Notes under the pieces: generated by a model
Databases searched by the model: none
The model's input: the letters and a program-made list of their open reading frames with translations, nothing else
Told to the model about the DNA's origin: nothing
Shown: positions 50,267 to 58,138 of the stretch, one piece after another
Position numbering within the stretch: the stretch's first letter is position 1
Layout of the letters: the number at the start of each line of letters is the position of its first letter
DNA from: Vibrio owensii CAIM 1854 = LMG 25443
Lineage (GTDB): Bacteria > Pseudomonadota > Gammaproteobacteria > Enterobacterales > Vibrionaceae
Assembly (NCBI RefSeq): GCF_000817815.1
Contig: NZ_JPRD01000046.1
Location: 1-63,070, forward strand
DNA: 63,070 bases
Reading direction: 5' to 3'
Translations under genes and position numbers: made by a program

Positions 50267-52573
50267 TTATTTCACTTGTTTTGATTCAAAGCGAAGCAGA
50301 CGCAGAGCATTCAGTGTAACTAATGCCGTTGCACCACTGTCGGCAAGTACCGCAACCCACAAGCCAGTAATACCTAGTAAGCTTGTTACCAAGAACACAC
50401 CCTTTAGACCCAGCGCAAGTGCAACGTTCTGACGGATGTTATTCAGCGTCGCACGAGATAGCTCGATCATGCCTGCTAGCTCGATCAAACGGTTGTGAGT
50501 CAGTGCAGCGTCAGCCGTTTCAAGTGCAACGTCAGTACCACCGCCCATCGCAATACCAATGCTGGAAGCTTTCATTGCTGGCGCATCGTTAATGCCATCA
50601 CCCACCATCGCGACAGTGTGCTGCGCTGAAATCTCTTCTACGTAGTGCACTTTGTCTGCTGGTAGCAAACTCGCTTTGTAATCAAGGCCAATTTGATTCG
50701 CAATTGCTTCGGCACTGCGAGGGTTATCGCCAGTTAACATCACTGATGAAATACCAAGCTTTTTCAGTGCAGCAACCGCTTGTTGAGCGTCTTGGCGAAG
50801 TGTGTCTTGCCACGCAATCAAACCAATAACTTCTTCATCGTGGCGAGCGATAACCACCGTCTTACCTTGGTCTTCCAACGCCACGACTTGCTGTTCGATG
50901 TCAGACGCGATGGCAAAATCGGCTTTCGATGGCGCAATCACTTGAACCAATTTGCCTTCAACAAGCCCTGTCACACCAGAACCAACCTGCGCCGTTTTGT
51001 CTGCCGCTTCAGGAATGTTGATGCCTTGCTCTTGTGCTTTGTTCACCAAAGAAATTGCTAGCGGGTGGCTTGAGCCAATCTCAATCGACGCCGTTAAGCT
51101 TAATAGCTGCTCTTCTGTTACATCGAGTGGAACCACATCAGTTACTTGCGGTTTGCCTTGTGTCAGTGTGCCCGTTTTATCGAATGCTACAGATTCAACA
51201 CGACCCAGTAGCTCAAGCGCTGCACCACCTTTGATCAGTGCGCCTCGTTTTGCCGCTGCCGCCAAGCCAGAAGTGATCGCCGCTGGCGTAGAGATGACGA
51301 GCGCACATGGACATGCTATCAACAGCAATGCTAAGCCACGGTATACCCACGTTTCCCAAGGTTGAGCAAACAACAATGGCGGTGTGATGATGACTAATAG
51401 AGAGACAAGCATCATCAATGGTGTGTACCAACGGCTGAACTTATCTAGAAAACGTTCAAGTGGTGCTTTGCGTGATTCCGCTTCTTCAATCAAATGTAGG
51501 ATGCGGTCAATCGCGTTCTCACCTTGGCGAGACGTTACTTTCACCTGCACGACTTTGTCGACAACCACGGCACCTGCCATGATTTTACCGCCTTCGTTGT
51601 GCTCTACCGGAACAGACTCGCCCGTTAACGCACTTTCGTCAAAGCTTGCCGCTTGAGTCATCAGTACGCCATCAGCTGGCATACGACCACCCGGCGCGAC
51701 TTCAATCACGTCACCCGGCTGTAGTTGTGACGCAGGCACTTCTTGACGTTCGCCATCCACAATCAGAGTGGTATTTTCTGGAACGAGATCCATCAATGCT
51801 TGAACGCCGCTACGCGCACGAGATGATGCGTATGCTTCTAACTTTTCACCAATAAGGAAAAGCAATAGCACCATCGCCGCTTCAGCGGTTTCACCAAGGT
51901 ATAGAGCACCCAGCGCCGCGACACTCATCAGCGTTTCAATCGCGAATGGCGTACCACTACGAGCTAACTTGACCGCCTTCATCGCAACCGGATACAAACC
52001 AAGCAAACACGTCAACGTGAAGAGCCACGTGCTGAAAGTTGGATGTAAATCAGAGATAAGACCGGCTAACGCCATCGCACCTGCGATAGACAGGATTTGA
52101 ACATTGTCTTTCATAACGCCTAACCAACCTTTTTTCTCGGCTTTTGGTTTTGGCGCATCTGTCGAAGTCAGTGGGAAACCGGTTTGTTGAGAAACTTGCT
52201 CAATGACAGGCGCGAGTGCACGGTTATCAAAATCCACTACCAGTTTTTCAGTCGCGAATAAGACTTTAGCGTTCGTGACACCTTCAACAGAAGAAATGGC
52301 TTTTTCAAGTTTTTGAGCACAGGCAGGACAATCCATGCCTGACACTAACCAGCTATGGCGAATCGAGGATTCAAGGGGTTCGGCAGGGCCTTCATCTTCA
52401 AGAGAATCCGAGCTACAGCTTCCGCCACTGCAACAAGAATCCTCTGAAGTGATTACGCTTGCTTGCGTAATATTAAGAGCAGGTTTTGCCGGTGCGCAGC
52501 AAGAGTCGTTTGCACCTAGCGCCACCGCAGAGTTGATTTTGCCTGATTGGCAACCTTGATGTTTCGTACACAT
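50267..52573 (-). CDS. zntA: Zn2+/Cd2+/Pb2+-exporting P1B-type ATPase
   Basis: This is a 768-residue heavy-metal efflux pump of the inner membrane. An unusually cysteine-rich N-terminal tail (about 1-60, with CCAP, CCSGGSC) precedes one metal-binding domain with GMDCPAC (about 79). It also has the TGES loop, the membrane metal site CPCALVIS, the phosphorylation site DKTGTLT and GDGINDAP. These make it an active soft-metal pump; CPC with GMDCxxC fits the Zn/Cd/Pb subgroup. The promoter is a MerR/ZntR-type element with an elongated spacer. No zntR gene is in the window. Confidence 0.95.
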   Translation of the reverse strand: MCTKHQGCQSGKINSAVALGANDSCCAPAKPALNITQASVITSEDSCCSGGSCSSDSLEDEGPAEPLESSIRHSWLVSGMDCPACAQKLEKAISSVEGVTNAKVLFATEKLVVDFDNRALAPVIEQVSQQTGFPLTSTDAPKPKAEKKGWLGVMKDNVQILSIAGAMALAGLISDLHPTFSTWLFTLTCLLGLYPVAMKAVKLARSGTPFAIETLMSVAALGALYLGETAEAAMVLLLFLIGEKLEAYASSRARSGVQALMDLVPENTTLIVDGERQEVPASQLQPGDVIEVAPGGRMPADGVLMTQAASFDESALTGESVPVEHNEGGKIMAGAVVVDKVVQVKVTSRQGENAIDRILHLIEEAESRKAPLERFLDKFSRWYTPLMMLVSLLVIITPPLLFAQPWETWVYRGLALLLIACPCALVISTPAAITSGLAAAAKRGALIKGGAALELLGRVESVAFDKTGTLTQGKPQVTDVVPLDVTEEQLLSLTASIEIGSSHPLAISLVNKAQEQGINIPEAADKTAQVGSGVTGLVEGKLVQVIAPSKADFAIASDIEQQVVALEDQGKTVVIARHDEEVIGLIAWQDTLRQDAQQAVAALKKLGISSVMLTGDNPRSAEAIANQIGLDYKASLLPADKVHYVEEISAQHTVAMVGDGINDAPAMKASSIGIAMGGGTDVALETADAALTHNRLIELAGMIELSRATLNNIRQNVALALGLKGVFLVTSLLGITGLWVAVLADSGATALVTLNALRLLRFESKQVK

Positions 52574-52615
52574 AATTCGCTTTCCTTATTGGTGATAAGT
52601 CTCTATCTACCGCTA

Positions 52616-52646
52616 AGAATAAACCTTAGAGCTAACTCCAAGGTCA
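52616..52646 (-). promoter_or_regulatory. MerR/ZntR-type promoter of zntA with 19-bp spacer
   Basis: On the minus strand a -35 TTGACC (52641-52646) and -10 TATTCT (52616-52621) are 19 bp apart. The spacer region holds a near-perfect dyad ACCTTGGAG/CTCTAAGGT (52622-52643, 8 of 9 positions symmetric). The layout is that of E. coli PzntA. A metal-responsive activator such as ZntR should bind here. Confidence 0.85.
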
Positions 52647-52673
52647 AGCGTATTTATGTGAAATTAGGAAAAT

Positions 52674-54125
52674 TTACGCTTTTTCCTCTTCCAAAGCGGT
52701 GGCGACCTCATCAATCAATACCGCATCGTGAGAACAGAAAGGCTGAGTATTAACGCAAGTGATGGCGGGATCGTCTTCCACCAAGTCTTCACCAAAGTTC
52801 TGCATCAGATCTTTGATGTGCTTGTTCAGCACTACCAGTGCAAGTAAACCAAAAACAATCGTACCCACTGCTTGGCCGTAAAGCACACCAAGAGCGCCAT
52901 ACCATTGAGAACCGAAGTAAACGAAAGGCAACGTGCCGATGGTCGCTTTGCCCAAATTCAACGCCGTTGAGTACAGCGGTTTACCAAGGTTATTGAAGGA
53001 CGTGTTGGCGACAAACAAAGTACCATTGAACACAAACGTAATCGCCACATAGGTACAGAAAGCAGCAACAATAATCGCAGCGTCACCCGTTAGGCTGAAC
53101 ATGGCAACAATGTAATCTTGCAGGACGTAAAGAAGAGCACATACGGCGAGAGTATAAATAGTAGTCACCAGCAAAGAGTCGGTCAGAGTTCGCTTCACGC
53201 GATCCATCCGCTCCGCACCAAAGTTCTGACCAATGATTGGGCCGACCGCACCAGACAAAGCAAAAATCACCGCAAAACACACTGGAGTTAAACGCCCTAT
53301 CACGGCAAAACCTGCCACAAAATCCTCACCAAATTGGGCAATGTGAGTGGTCACAATCGCATTACCAATCGGCGTAGCAGTGTTCGTAATAATGGCGGGC
53401 ACGGCAATCGCCAAAATCGGCTTAAGGTTAATTTTAACGATATCGAGATTAGGGAATGAAACCAGCTTGTGCACTTTTACTAGTGGGTAAAGGGAGAAAG
53501 CCAATACCGTAAAACGCGCAATAACAGACGCCGCTGCTGCTCCTTCTACGTTCCATTTGAAGACGAAGATAAACAGCGGATCAAGAATCGCGTTAACAAT
53601 ACCACCTGCCAAAGTCGCCCACATAGAGCGCTTCGCATCTCCCGCTGCACGCAGTCCAGCACCGGCTGACATACCCAGTGCGAGTATCGGTGCACTTGGT
53701 AATAGAATATTGAGATAAGCTTCAGCACGCTCGGCAGCGACCCCTTCTGCACCTATGGCAGCTAATAACTCTGGGATGTGGATGAACATACCAATGGTAA
53801 TGACCAAGCTGATCATAAAGGCCACCAGCATGATACTGCCACTCATCAACCTTGCTCGTTCAAAATCCTTTGCGCCAATCGCTTTAGAGACCAAAGCCCC
53901 CATAGCAATCGAAGTACCGATGGATGCAGAGGTTGAGAAAAAAATCAGCGTTCCTGCAAAACCGACAGCCGCAGCAAGCTCTACCTGCCCTAGCATACTG
54001 ATGAACAACATATCGAGCAGATCGACGACAAACAGTGCCATCAAACCGACAGAACCAGCGCCAGACATCACTAAGATGTGGCGCATCGTAGAACCTTGGA
54101 CAAACTTCGCGTCTTGCGTGGACAT
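52674..54125 (-). CDS. MATE family efflux transporter
   Basis: This is a 483-residue inner-membrane antiporter with twelve predicted segments in two MatE halves, which exports drugs or cations with Na+ or H+. The ATG at 54125 is preferred, with GAGGAAG just upstream; a TTG six codons earlier contains no better site. Typical stretches are GSVGLMALFVVDLLDMLFIS and GAGLRAAGDAKRSMWA. The C-terminal tail (about 445-483) is acidic and contains two cysteines. It is transcribed toward zntA but separated from it by the zntA promoter. Vibrios carry many MATE paralogues (NorM, VcmA, VmrA), and I cannot say which this is. Confidence 0.9.
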   Translation of the reverse strand: MSTQDAKFVQGSTMRHILVMSGAGSVGLMALFVVDLLDMLFISMLGQVELAAAVGFAGTLIFFSTSASIGTSIAMGALVSKAIGAKDFERARLMSGSIMLVAFMISLVITIGMFIHIPELLAAIGAEGVAAERAEAYLNILLPSAPILALGMSAGAGLRAAGDAKRSMWATLAGGIVNAILDPLFIFVFKWNVEGAAAASVIARFTVLAFSLYPLVKVHKLVSFPNLDIVKINLKPILAIAVPAIITNTATPIGNAIVTTHIAQFGEDFVAGFAVIGRLTPVCFAVIFALSGAVGPIIGQNFGAERMDRVKRTLTDSLLVTTIYTLAVCALLYVLQDYIVAMFSLTGDAAIIVAAFCTYVAITFVFNGTLFVANTSFNNLGKPLYSTALNLGKATIGTLPFVYFGSQWYGALGVLYGQAVGTIVFGLLALVVLNKHIKDLMQNFGEDLVEDDPAITCVNTQPFCSHDAVLIDEVATALEEEKA

Positions 54126-54188
54126 ATTCTTCCTCAACGACAAAAAGACGCCGAGGCGTCTTTCGTCTTAATACTTATTGTTTTGTTC

Positions 54189-54608
54189 TTAAACGGGATG
54201 TTTGAAACATTCGTTCAGTGTTTTGCCGATGGCTCTTAAAACATCGCGTCTTGTAATCACACCAACGAGCTTATCTTTGTCATCCACCACCGGATACATC
54301 TTAGGTTTACCGACTTTCATCATGTCAGCTAATTCGATGATCGACATTTCAGGCGATACCGATAGCGCGTCTAAGTGCATGCACTCTTCTACTGTGTGTG
54401 TGTCCTGACAGTGGTAACTGGCTTTAACGAGTTTGTCTAAAAGGTCTTGTTCAGAAAGGAATCCGATGACTTTCTCGTTTTCGTCGATAACAGGCCCACC
54501 TAGAGTAACACTTTGCATCACCTTGTCCAAAGCCGCCGTCAACGACATGTTCTTGGTGAAAGTCACTGCCTGTAACGTCATGTAATCTTTAACTTTAAGT
54601 GAATGCAT
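54189..54608 (-). CDS. CBS-pair domain protein
   Basis: This is a 139-residue cytoplasmic protein consisting almost only of two CBS motifs (about 7-60 and 78-132). Examples are VIDENEKVIGFLSEQDLL and VVDDKDKLVGVITRRDVL. CBS pairs bind adenosine nucleotides and act as energy or ion sensors. The ribosome site AAGGAG is strong. It lies 63 bp upstream of the MATE gene in the same direction, so cotranscription is possible. The target is unknown. Confidence 0.9.
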   Translation of the reverse strand: MHSLKVKDYMTLQAVTFTKNMSLTAALDKVMQSVTLGGPVIDENEKVIGFLSEQDLLDKLVKASYHCQDTHTVEECMHLDALSVSPEMSIIELADMMKVGKPKMYPVVDDKDKLVGVITRRDVLRAIGKTLNECFKHPV

Positions 54609-54898
54609 TCTTATCTCCTTAGCGGCACGTTTTTGCTGCCTTTAAGATAAGTGTCGTCTAATTTCTTGATTTTACTAAATGGAAATTAGCAATTTTATTT
54701 ATAGGTGTAGTCTATTGATCTTTATCTGAATTGATACATAACGCAAAGCAATGAATACTAAGTTGCATATTTATTTAAAGTTCCATCGACCACCTGCTTG
54801 GCTGTGAGCAAAGAATATACAAAGCTTGAACATGGTTCGAGTCAGGAGTGAGTCAATATAAGAAGGGTGAAAAGAAATAACTAGCTATGCAGCAGAAA
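54609..54898. other. 290-bp intergenic region, no gene seen
   Basis: AT-rich region upstream of the CBS gene without a coding frame I can support. A near-palindrome CTTGAAC/GTTCGAG sits at about 54825-54841. The promoter could not be placed. Confidence 0.4.
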
Positions 54899-54931
54899 CA
54901 AAAAAGCCAGCCTTAGATTTAGGCTGGCTTT
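54899..54931 (-). terminator. Terminator of the FAD dehydrogenase gene
   Basis: AAAGCCAGCCT (54903-54913) and AGGCTGGCTTT (54921-54931) arms are followed on the minus strand by a T-run. Confidence 0.92.
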
Positions 54932-54954
54932 CGATGCTATATCACGCGATTAAA

Positions 54955-56574
54955 TTATGCGTTTTCCATTGAAGCGACGATGTCACGAGCTACCGCTTCG
55001 GCCACTTTAATGCCATCGATACCCGCAGAAAGGATACCACCCGCGTAGCCTGCGCCTTCACCCGCAGGGAAGAAACCTTTCAAGTTAATGCTCTGGAAGT
55101 CTTTACCACGCTTGATGCAAACTGGAGAAGACGTACGCGTCTCAACACCCGTCAGTAGACCATCTTCTGATGCAAAACCTTTGATCTTGCGATCGAATGC
55201 TGGGATTGCTTCACGAATCGCTTCGATAGCAAACGCAGGTAGCGCTTTTGACAGGTCAGTCAGTTTGATACCCGGAGTGAATGATGGCTCAACATCACCC
55301 AGTGCACTTGGATCGCGACCTTTCAGGAAGTCACCGATTTTCTGTGCTGGTGCGTCGTAGTTCTCGCCACCGAGTGTGTAAGCGCCCGATTCTAGTTCAC
55401 GTTGGAAACGGATACCTGCTAGAGGATCACCTGGGTAATCAACTTCTGGAGAGATGCCCACTACGATTGCGCTGTTCGCGTTACGCTCTGCACGAGAGTA
55501 TTGGCTCATACCGTTGGTTACTACGCGACCTTCTTCAGAAGTCGCCGCAACAACAGTACCACCAGGACACATACAGAAACTGTAAACCGTACGGCCATTC
55601 TTACAGTGGTGAACCAATTTGTAGTCTGCCGCGCCAAGAATTGGGTGACCTGCGTTTGGACCAAAGCGTGCTTCGTCGATCATCGACTGTTTATGCTCGA
55701 TACGGAAACCAACAGAAAACGGCTTCGCTTCCATGTAAACGCCACGGTCGTGCAGCATTTCAAAGGTATCACGAGCACTGTGACCTACCGCTAGAACAAC
55801 GTGACGAGATTTAATCTCTTCACCGTTTGATAGCGTTACGCCTGTGATTTGGCCATCTTCCATATGCAGATCGTCAACACGAGTGCTAAAGCGGATCTCA
55901 CCACCTAGCTCGATGATTTTCGCGCGCATCTTCTCGATCATAGTAACCAGTTTGAAGGTACCGATGTGTGGCTTACTTACGTATAGAATTTCTTCTGGTG
56001 CGCCTGCTGCTACAAACTCAGTGATCACTTTACGACCGTAGAAGTTTGGATCTTTCACTTGGCTGTAGAGCTTACCATCAGAGAAAGTACCCGCGCCGCC
56101 CTCGCCAAACTGTACGTTTGATTCTGGGTTTAGTGTGCGCTTACGCCAAAAGCCGAACGTGTCTTTAGTACGCTCACGTACTTCTTTACCACGCTCAACG
56201 ATGATTGGGTTAAAGCCCATTTGAGCCAAAACCAAGCCTGCAAATAGACCACAAGGACCAAAACCGATCACCACTGGGCGTTCTGTTAGGTTCTCTGGTG
56301 CTTTCGCTACAAACTTGTATTCCATATCTGGTGTTTGGCGAACGTGCGGATCTTTTTCAAATTTCGCTAGCAACGCTTCTTCATCACCTTCAACGATGAT
56401 ATCTAGCGTGTAAATAAGATGAATATTGGTTTTCTTACGAGCATCGTAGCCGCGTCTAAAGACATTAAAAGAGATAACTTTCTCAGCAGCAATGCCAAGC
56501 TTTTTAGTAATCGCGTCCAATAGCGCGCCTTCCTCATGATCAAGAGGAAGTTTAATTTCATTAATACGAATCAT
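54955..56574 (-). CDS. FAD-dependent dehydrogenase of the COG2509 family
   Basis: This is a 539-residue flavoprotein with an N-terminal DUF-type domain (about 1-95, IRINEIKLPLDHEE). It is followed by a dinucleotide-binding motif VIGFGPCGLFAGLVLAQMG (about 97-115) and the COG2509 signatures FGEGGAGTFSDGKLYSQ and YSFCMCPGG. A C-terminal FAD motif includes GEGAGYAGGILSAG. The family is widespread but its substrate is not established. The gene is monocistronic and divergent from fdxA across 232 bp, so the ferredoxin could be an electron partner, which is speculation. Confidence 0.92.
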   Translation of the reverse strand: MIRINEIKLPLDHEEGALLDAITKKLGIAAEKVISFNVFRRGYDARKKTNIHLIYTLDIIVEGDEEALLAKFEKDPHVRQTPDMEYKFVAKAPENLTERPVVIGFGPCGLFAGLVLAQMGFNPIIVERGKEVRERTKDTFGFWRKRTLNPESNVQFGEGGAGTFSDGKLYSQVKDPNFYGRKVITEFVAAGAPEEILYVSKPHIGTFKLVTMIEKMRAKIIELGGEIRFSTRVDDLHMEDGQITGVTLSNGEEIKSRHVVLAVGHSARDTFEMLHDRGVYMEAKPFSVGFRIEHKQSMIDEARFGPNAGHPILGAADYKLVHHCKNGRTVYSFCMCPGGTVVAATSEEGRVVTNGMSQYSRAERNANSAIVVGISPEVDYPGDPLAGIRFQRELESGAYTLGGENYDAPAQKIGDFLKGRDPSALGDVEPSFTPGIKLTDLSKALPAFAIEAIREAIPAFDRKIKGFASEDGLLTGVETRTSSPVCIKRGKDFQSINLKGFFPAGEGAGYAGGILSAGIDGIKVAEAVARDIVASMENA

Positions 56575-56806
56575 GTGATGTCTCGTTATGGTAGGTGTCT
56601 TAGCCAGAACTGCTATTTTCTCCTCGTTAATATCAAGGGTGAAAAAGCAGTCAGCTCACAATGGCGCGCATTTTACGAGAAATTGATTTGTCTGTCATAC
56701 TAAATCCAAGTTGCGCGGCGGAATTAACGTAGCGAATGTTGAATTTTGCCTTGGGATGAGTATTATCCCCATTCTTCAATTTTGACTAACTTAAGAGCTG
56801 ATTATC

Positions 56807-57130
56807 ATGGCGTTTGTCGTAACCGATAACTGTATCCAATGTAAATACACTGACTGTGTCGCGGTATGCCCTGCTGATGCCTTCCACGAAGGCCCAAACT
56901 TTATGGTAATCAACCCGATTGAGTGCATCGACTGTGGTTTGTGCGTGGACGAATGTGCCGCAGCCGCCATCTTCCAAGAAGACGAGCTTCCAGAAGATCA
57001 AGTGATCTACAAAGAGCTCAACGCAGAACTTGCAGAAATCTGGCCGGTACAAACTGAAGTGAAGCCAGCAATGGATGAAGCGGAAAAGTGGAACGGCGTG
57101 CCAAACAAGTTGGACATGCTAGAAAAATAA
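56807..57130 (+). CDS. fdxA: 7Fe ferredoxin FdxA ([3Fe-4S][4Fe-4S])
   Basis: This is a 107-residue low-potential electron carrier. It is nearly collinear with Azotobacter FdI: MAFVVTDNCIQCKYTDC, CPADAFHEGPNFMVI, ECIDCGLCVDEC and a C-terminal extension ending LDMLEK. The cysteine pattern supports one 3Fe and one 4Fe cluster. It is monocistronic, ends at a long bidirectional terminator and diverges from the FAD dehydrogenase gene. The partner enzyme is unknown. Confidence 0.96.
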   Translation: MAFVVTDNCIQCKYTDCVAVCPADAFHEGPNFMVINPIECIDCGLCVDECAAAAIFQEDELPEDQVIYKELNAELAEIWPVQTEVKPAMDEAEKWNGVPNKLDMLEK

Positions 57131-57143
57131 GCGCATTAAAACG

Positions 57144-57197
57144 AAAAAAGCGTAATGAACCTCAACTTGAAAAAGTCTGGCTCGTTACGCTTTTTTT
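57144..57197. terminator. Bidirectional terminator between fdxA and the RNA methyltransferase gene
   Basis: AAAAAAGCGTAA (57144-57155) and TTACGCTTTTTT (57185-57196) pair around a 29-nt loop, with runs of A and T on the outside. Confidence 0.85.
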
Positions 57198-57220
57198 GTA
57201 TCTATGATTCGTTGCTGCGA

Positions 57221-57955
57221 TTAGCTGTGTTGACGACGCATGTTATCCAGAATAATACCTGTCGCCATTGCCACGTTTAGAGACTCAGCACCGCCAAACG
57301 CTGGAATGGTAATCTTGTCGGTCACAAACTTCGATGCCGCTTCACGCACACCGTGAGATTCACTGCCCATCAACAAAATGCCTTCTGCTGAGAATTCCGT
57401 CTTGTGCACACTCTCGCCTTCAAGGAAAGCGCCATACACTGGCAAATTTGCCTCTTCTAGGTAGCTTGGTAAATCCACTAGGCTCACTTGCACGCGACCA
57501 AAGCTGCCCATGGTTGCACTGATGGTTTTTGGGTTGTATGGATCGGCACAATCTGTACTCGCGATGATGTGCTTGATACCGTACCAATCCGCTACGCGAA
57601 TGATCGTACCTAGGTTGCCCGGATCAGAAACGCCATCCAATGCGATCATCAAGCCTTTTGCCTGAGGCACTGTTACGTTTGGAATTTCAACCACAGCAAT
57701 GGCTGCATTGTTGCTCACCAGCGTACTTGCTTTAGTTAAGTCATCTAGTGACGCTTCAATACACTCGAAGCCATTTAGTTCTTGGTTGTGCTGCTCTAGA
57801 AACTCAGCAGTCGCAAAAATCTGCTTTACCATGAGTGAGCTGTTCGCCAATTCCAGTACGTTCTTTTCACCTTGAACCAGAAATAAGCCGTGCGCTTTAC
57901 GCTGCTTCTTTTGACCTAAAGCACGCAGCAGTTTTAGTTGGTTTTTTGAAATCAT
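57221..57955 (-). CDS. SPOUT-class (TrmH family) RNA 2'-O-methyltransferase
   Basis: This is a 244-residue methyltransferase. The start at 57955 gives MISKNQLKLLRALGQKKQRK; upstream residues from a start at 58078 are not family-like. A small substrate-binding N-terminal domain is followed by the knotted SPOUT domain. Its motifs are SDPGNLGTIIRVADWYG (motif 1), LLMGSESHGV (motif 2) and GGAESLNVAMATGIIL (motif 3). The target (rRNA or tRNA) is not clear; the gene resembles RlmB/TsnR-like enzymes but lies outside the usual rlmB context. Confidence 0.9.
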   Translation of the reverse strand: MISKNQLKLLRALGQKKQRKAHGLFLVQGEKNVLELANSSLMVKQIFATAEFLEQHNQELNGFECIEASLDDLTKASTLVSNNAAIAVVEIPNVTVPQAKGLMIALDGVSDPGNLGTIIRVADWYGIKHIIASTDCADPYNPKTISATMGSFGRVQVSLVDLPSYLEEANLPVYGAFLEGESVHKTEFSAEGILLMGSESHGVREAASKFVTDKITIPAFGGAESLNVAMATGIILDNMRRQHS

Positions 57956-58052
57956 GAAAATATCCCAGATGAAAGTTGGTGAAGTACCAGATGAAAACGG
58001 GGGGATTATAGAGTAAACCTTCGCACAGCTAAAGAGATGCCTTGCTTGAGAG

Positions 58053-58092
58053 AAAAGAAAAGCCCGCCAAGCTATCACTCTCGGCGAGCTTT
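58053..58092 (-). terminator. Terminator of the P-type ATPase gene
   Basis: AAAGCCCGCC (58059-58068) and GGCGAGCTTT (58083-58092) pair with one mismatch. On the minus strand the stem is followed by TCTTTTC. Confidence 0.7.
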
Positions 58093-58138
58093 AGGTATCT
58101 GTCGCTTCCCTATGCTGAAAGAATCGACATCACCATTC

